Assembly: GCA_001465025.1 (NCBI GenBank)
Contig: LNDO01000094.1
Span: forward strand, 1-64,000
Direction: 5' to 3'
Length of the DNA stretch: 64,000 bases
Source: Pseudomonas sp. Ga0074129
GTDB lineage: Bacteria > Pseudomonadota > Gammaproteobacteria > Pseudomonadales > Pseudomonadaceae
Of the stretch, positions 62,282-64,000 are shown in pieces (position 1 is the first letter of the stretch; each line of letters starts with the position of its first letter). The notes below the pieces were generated by a model. It searched no databases and had not been told where the DNA came from. It was given only the letters and a program-made list of their open reading frames with translations. The position numbers were made by a program, and so were the translations under genes.

Positions 62282-64000
62282 CTACACGCGCTGCGCCGCT
62301 AGCCACGCGCGCACCTCGGCGTAGGGGTACGCCTCCAACGCCGCAAAGCCGCCTAATTGACGGGCCTTGAGCGCGGTGAACAGCGGCACGCTGACGCCGC
62401 ACAGGTAGCGCGTCAGGCATTCGACGCTCGGCGCTACGCCTTTGTGCTCCTGATGCTTTCGCACAAAGCCGGCACACAATGCCTGTAAGTCCAACTCCGC
62501 CAAAGCCGGTAACGCGGGCGGGGCCGGTAGCTGGGCGATCTGCCCCTGACACACCGAACAATGCCCGCACTGCTGCGGCGCATGGCTGTCGCCAAAATAA
62601 GCCGCCAGTCGCTGGCTCAAGCAGTGTTCGCTGGCAAACAGCGCGAGCATGGCGTGTATCCGGCGAATCTCGCTGGCTTCCTGCTGGCTGAAATAGCCAT
62701 GCAATTCAGCGCTCAGCGCCTCGGCATCAAACCCCGGCTGCAGCAAGGCATAGACCTCGGTCATCTGCTTGCTTTCCACCTCGATCCAGCCTTTTTCCTG
62801 AAAGTAATCCAACGCGATGATCACCCGGCTGCGCTCGGCCTGATGCTGCTGATACAACTGTTCGAAATCGACCGTGCACCAAGTGCGGGCGCGCTGCGAG
62901 GTGGTGATCAGCGCCTCGACAAACTGCCGCCGCTCACCGCTGAAATGAGCCAGCAGCGCCTCGGGTTCGAGCAGGTATTTGAAGCGATATTCGGCGAAAT
63001 AGGCGTAGCGCGGGGCGATGATGCCGCGTAGCTCCAGCTGCACCAGCAGGGTTTTCAGCGGCAATTGGCGAATATTGCTTTGCTCGGAGAGTTGGTTGAG
63101 CATCAGCTCCCATTCGCCGCCCTGGCCGCCGGCCAACAGCTGATCAAGCACACAGCGAATGCCCTCGCGCTCGGGCGTGTCGCCATAGACAAAGTTCTCC
63201 AGCACGTTGAGGCTGTCGCGGTTGGCCAGTACCAGGCAGTCCGAGGGCTGGCCATCACGCCCCGCACGACCGATTTCCTGGCTGTAGTTCTCGATGGATT
63301 TGGGCAAATCAAAGTGCACCACGTTGCGGATGTCACTCTTGTCGATGCCCATGCCAAAGGCGATGGTGGCGACGATGCAGTTGATGTGCCCGGCCATAAA
63401 CTGGCGCTGGATCGCCTCGCGCGCCTCGTGTGGCATACCCGCGTGATAGGCGCTGGCAGCAACGCCACGCTCACTCAGGCGCTCAGCCACCTGCTCGGCG
63501 GTGCGCTGCTGGGTTACATAGACAATGCTGGGTTGCCCGGCCTTGGCTGACAGCCATTGCTGCAACCGGAGCAGTTTATCGGCCCCGCTGACCGGCTCGA
63601 CCAGCAGGTTGAGGTTTGGCCGGTAAAAGCCAGTGGTGACCACATCAGCTTCAGCGATGGCGAACTTCTGCTGCATGTCGGCCACCACCTTGGGTGTTGC
63701 CGTGGCGGTGAGCAGCAGCACCTGCGGGATGCCGAACTGGCGTTGGTAGTCCGGCAGCTTGAGGTAGTCCGGACGAAAGTTATGGCCCCACTCGGAAATG
63801 CAGTGCGCCTCATCGACCACCAACAGGGAGATCGGCACCTGCGCGATAAAGTTGCGGAAGCGCTCATTTTTCAGACGCTCAACCGAAATCATCAGAATCT
63901 TCAGCTCACCGGCTTTCGCCCGCGTCATCACTTCGGATGCCTGCTCGCGGCTTTGCGCCGAATCGATGCTGGCGGCACTGATGCCACGCCCATGCAGAAA
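62282..64000 (-). CDS. RecQ-family ATP-dependent DNA helicase (5' end outside window)
   Basis: C-terminal 572 residues of a RecQ-type helicase; the frame is open to the window edge. Motifs seen include the DEAH box VVDEAHCISEWGHNFRPDYL, motif III LLLTATATPKV, motif IV-V (CIVATIAFGMGIDKSDIRNV, VHFDLPKSIENYSQEIGRAG, RDGQPSDCLVL). The conserved zinc cysteines are in QCGHCSVCQG, with the RecQ-Ct/winged-helix part after the helicase core. The C-terminal tail differs from RecQ's HRDC, so it may be the RecQ-like paralogue common in Pseudomonas. It is convergent with the deaminase gene, 3 bases apart. Confidence 0.93.
   Translation of the reverse strand, partial: FLHGRGISAASIDSAQSREQASEVMTRAKAGELKILMISVERLKNERFRNFIAQVPISLLVVDEAHCISEWGHNFRPDYLKLPDYQRQFGIPQVLLLTATATPKVVADMQQKFAIAEADVVTTGFYRPNLNLLVEPVSGADKLLRLQQWLSAKAGQPSIVYVTQQRTAEQVAERLSERGVAASAYHAGMPHEAREAIQRQFMAGHINCIVATIAFGMGIDKSDIRNVVHFDLPKSIENYSQEIGRAGRDGQPSDCLVLANRDSLNVLENFVYGDTPEREGIRCVLDQLLAGGQGGEWELMLNQLSEQSNIRQLPLKTLLVQLELRGIIAPRYAYFAEYRFKYLLEPEALLAHFSGERRQFVEALITTSQRARTWCTVDFEQLYQQHQAERSRVIIALDYFQEKGWIEVESKQMTEVYALLQPGFDAEALSAELHGYFSQQEASEIRRIHAMLALFASEHCLSQRLAAYFGDSHAPQQCGHCSVCQGQIAQLPAPPALPALAELDLQALCAGFVRKHQEHKGVAPSVECLTRYLCGVSVPLFTALKARQLGGFAALEAYPYAEVRAWLAAQRV

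Overview
The window is about 62-64% G+C by eye, densely coded, and carries genes typical of Pseudomonas in the broad sense: ilvD-folA-thyA-lgt-ptsP-rppH-ilvA-rpiA, gcvT/gcvH with an iron ABC transporter, and fabY-cysQ-nudE-yrfG. FabY (a KAS type I used to start fatty-acid synthesis in Pseudomonas), the GAF-containing PtsP and several REP-like repeats support this. Species cannot be named from the sequence alone. No rRNA, tRNA, CRISPR array, phage or transposase gene was seen.

Layout. 1-5.2 kb: the end of ilvD, then a lipoprotein solute-binding protein paired with a hybrid histidine kinase that has an in-frame stop. 5.3-14.98 kb: YitT membrane protein, folA with an internal deletion, a diguanylate cyclase, a DUF2868/GTPase pair, thyA-lgt-TSUP, a small unknown gene and an NRDE protein. 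15-22.6 kb: an unknown protein, ptsP-rppH, HAD phosphatase, membrane protein, ilvA, rpiA. 22.7-28.4 kb: GspE-type ATPase, two L,D-transpeptidase-fold proteins, an SPFH/NfeD pair. 28.5-35.5 kb: a minus-strand block reading decarboxylase (frameshifted), decarboxylase (intact), PotE-type antiporter, amino-acid binding protein. 35.8-40.6 kb: gcvT, gcvH and an iron ABC permease and binding protein. 40.8-51.3 kb: acyl-CoA ligase, fabY, cysQ-nudE, nucleotidase, LysR, fdhD and an FdhF/YdeP oxidoreductase. 51.4-57.7 kb: glycine-zipper protein, thioesterase, iron alcohol dehydrogenase, small unknown, Baeyer-Villiger-type monooxygenase, nitroreductase, rRNA-methyltransferase-like protein. 57.8-64 kb: cupin, a four-gene Mla-type lipid transport operon, a fungal-type cytosine deaminase, and the C-terminal part of a RecQ-like helicase running off the window.

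How genes work together. ThyA makes dihydrofolate that FolA must recycle, so the loss of the FolA catalytic loop is the most consequential oddity. The two decarboxylases plus antiporter look like an amino-acid-decarboxylation/acid-stress or polyamine module. STAS-MlaE, MlaF, MlaD and a PqiC-like lipoprotein form one translationally coupled lipid transporter. FdhD is coupled to its likely client molybdoenzyme behind a LysR regulator.

Three otherwise conserved genes are damaged here (in-frame deletion in folA, amber codon in the kinase, one-base loss in a decarboxylase). Several repeat families sit at gene ends, including a ~146 bp element with terminal inverted repeats whose ends supply a stop codon and part of a ribosome binding site. 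No wholly new multi-gene system was found with confidence; the paired-decarboxylase operon and the binding-protein/kinase pair are the best candidates for unexplored biology.
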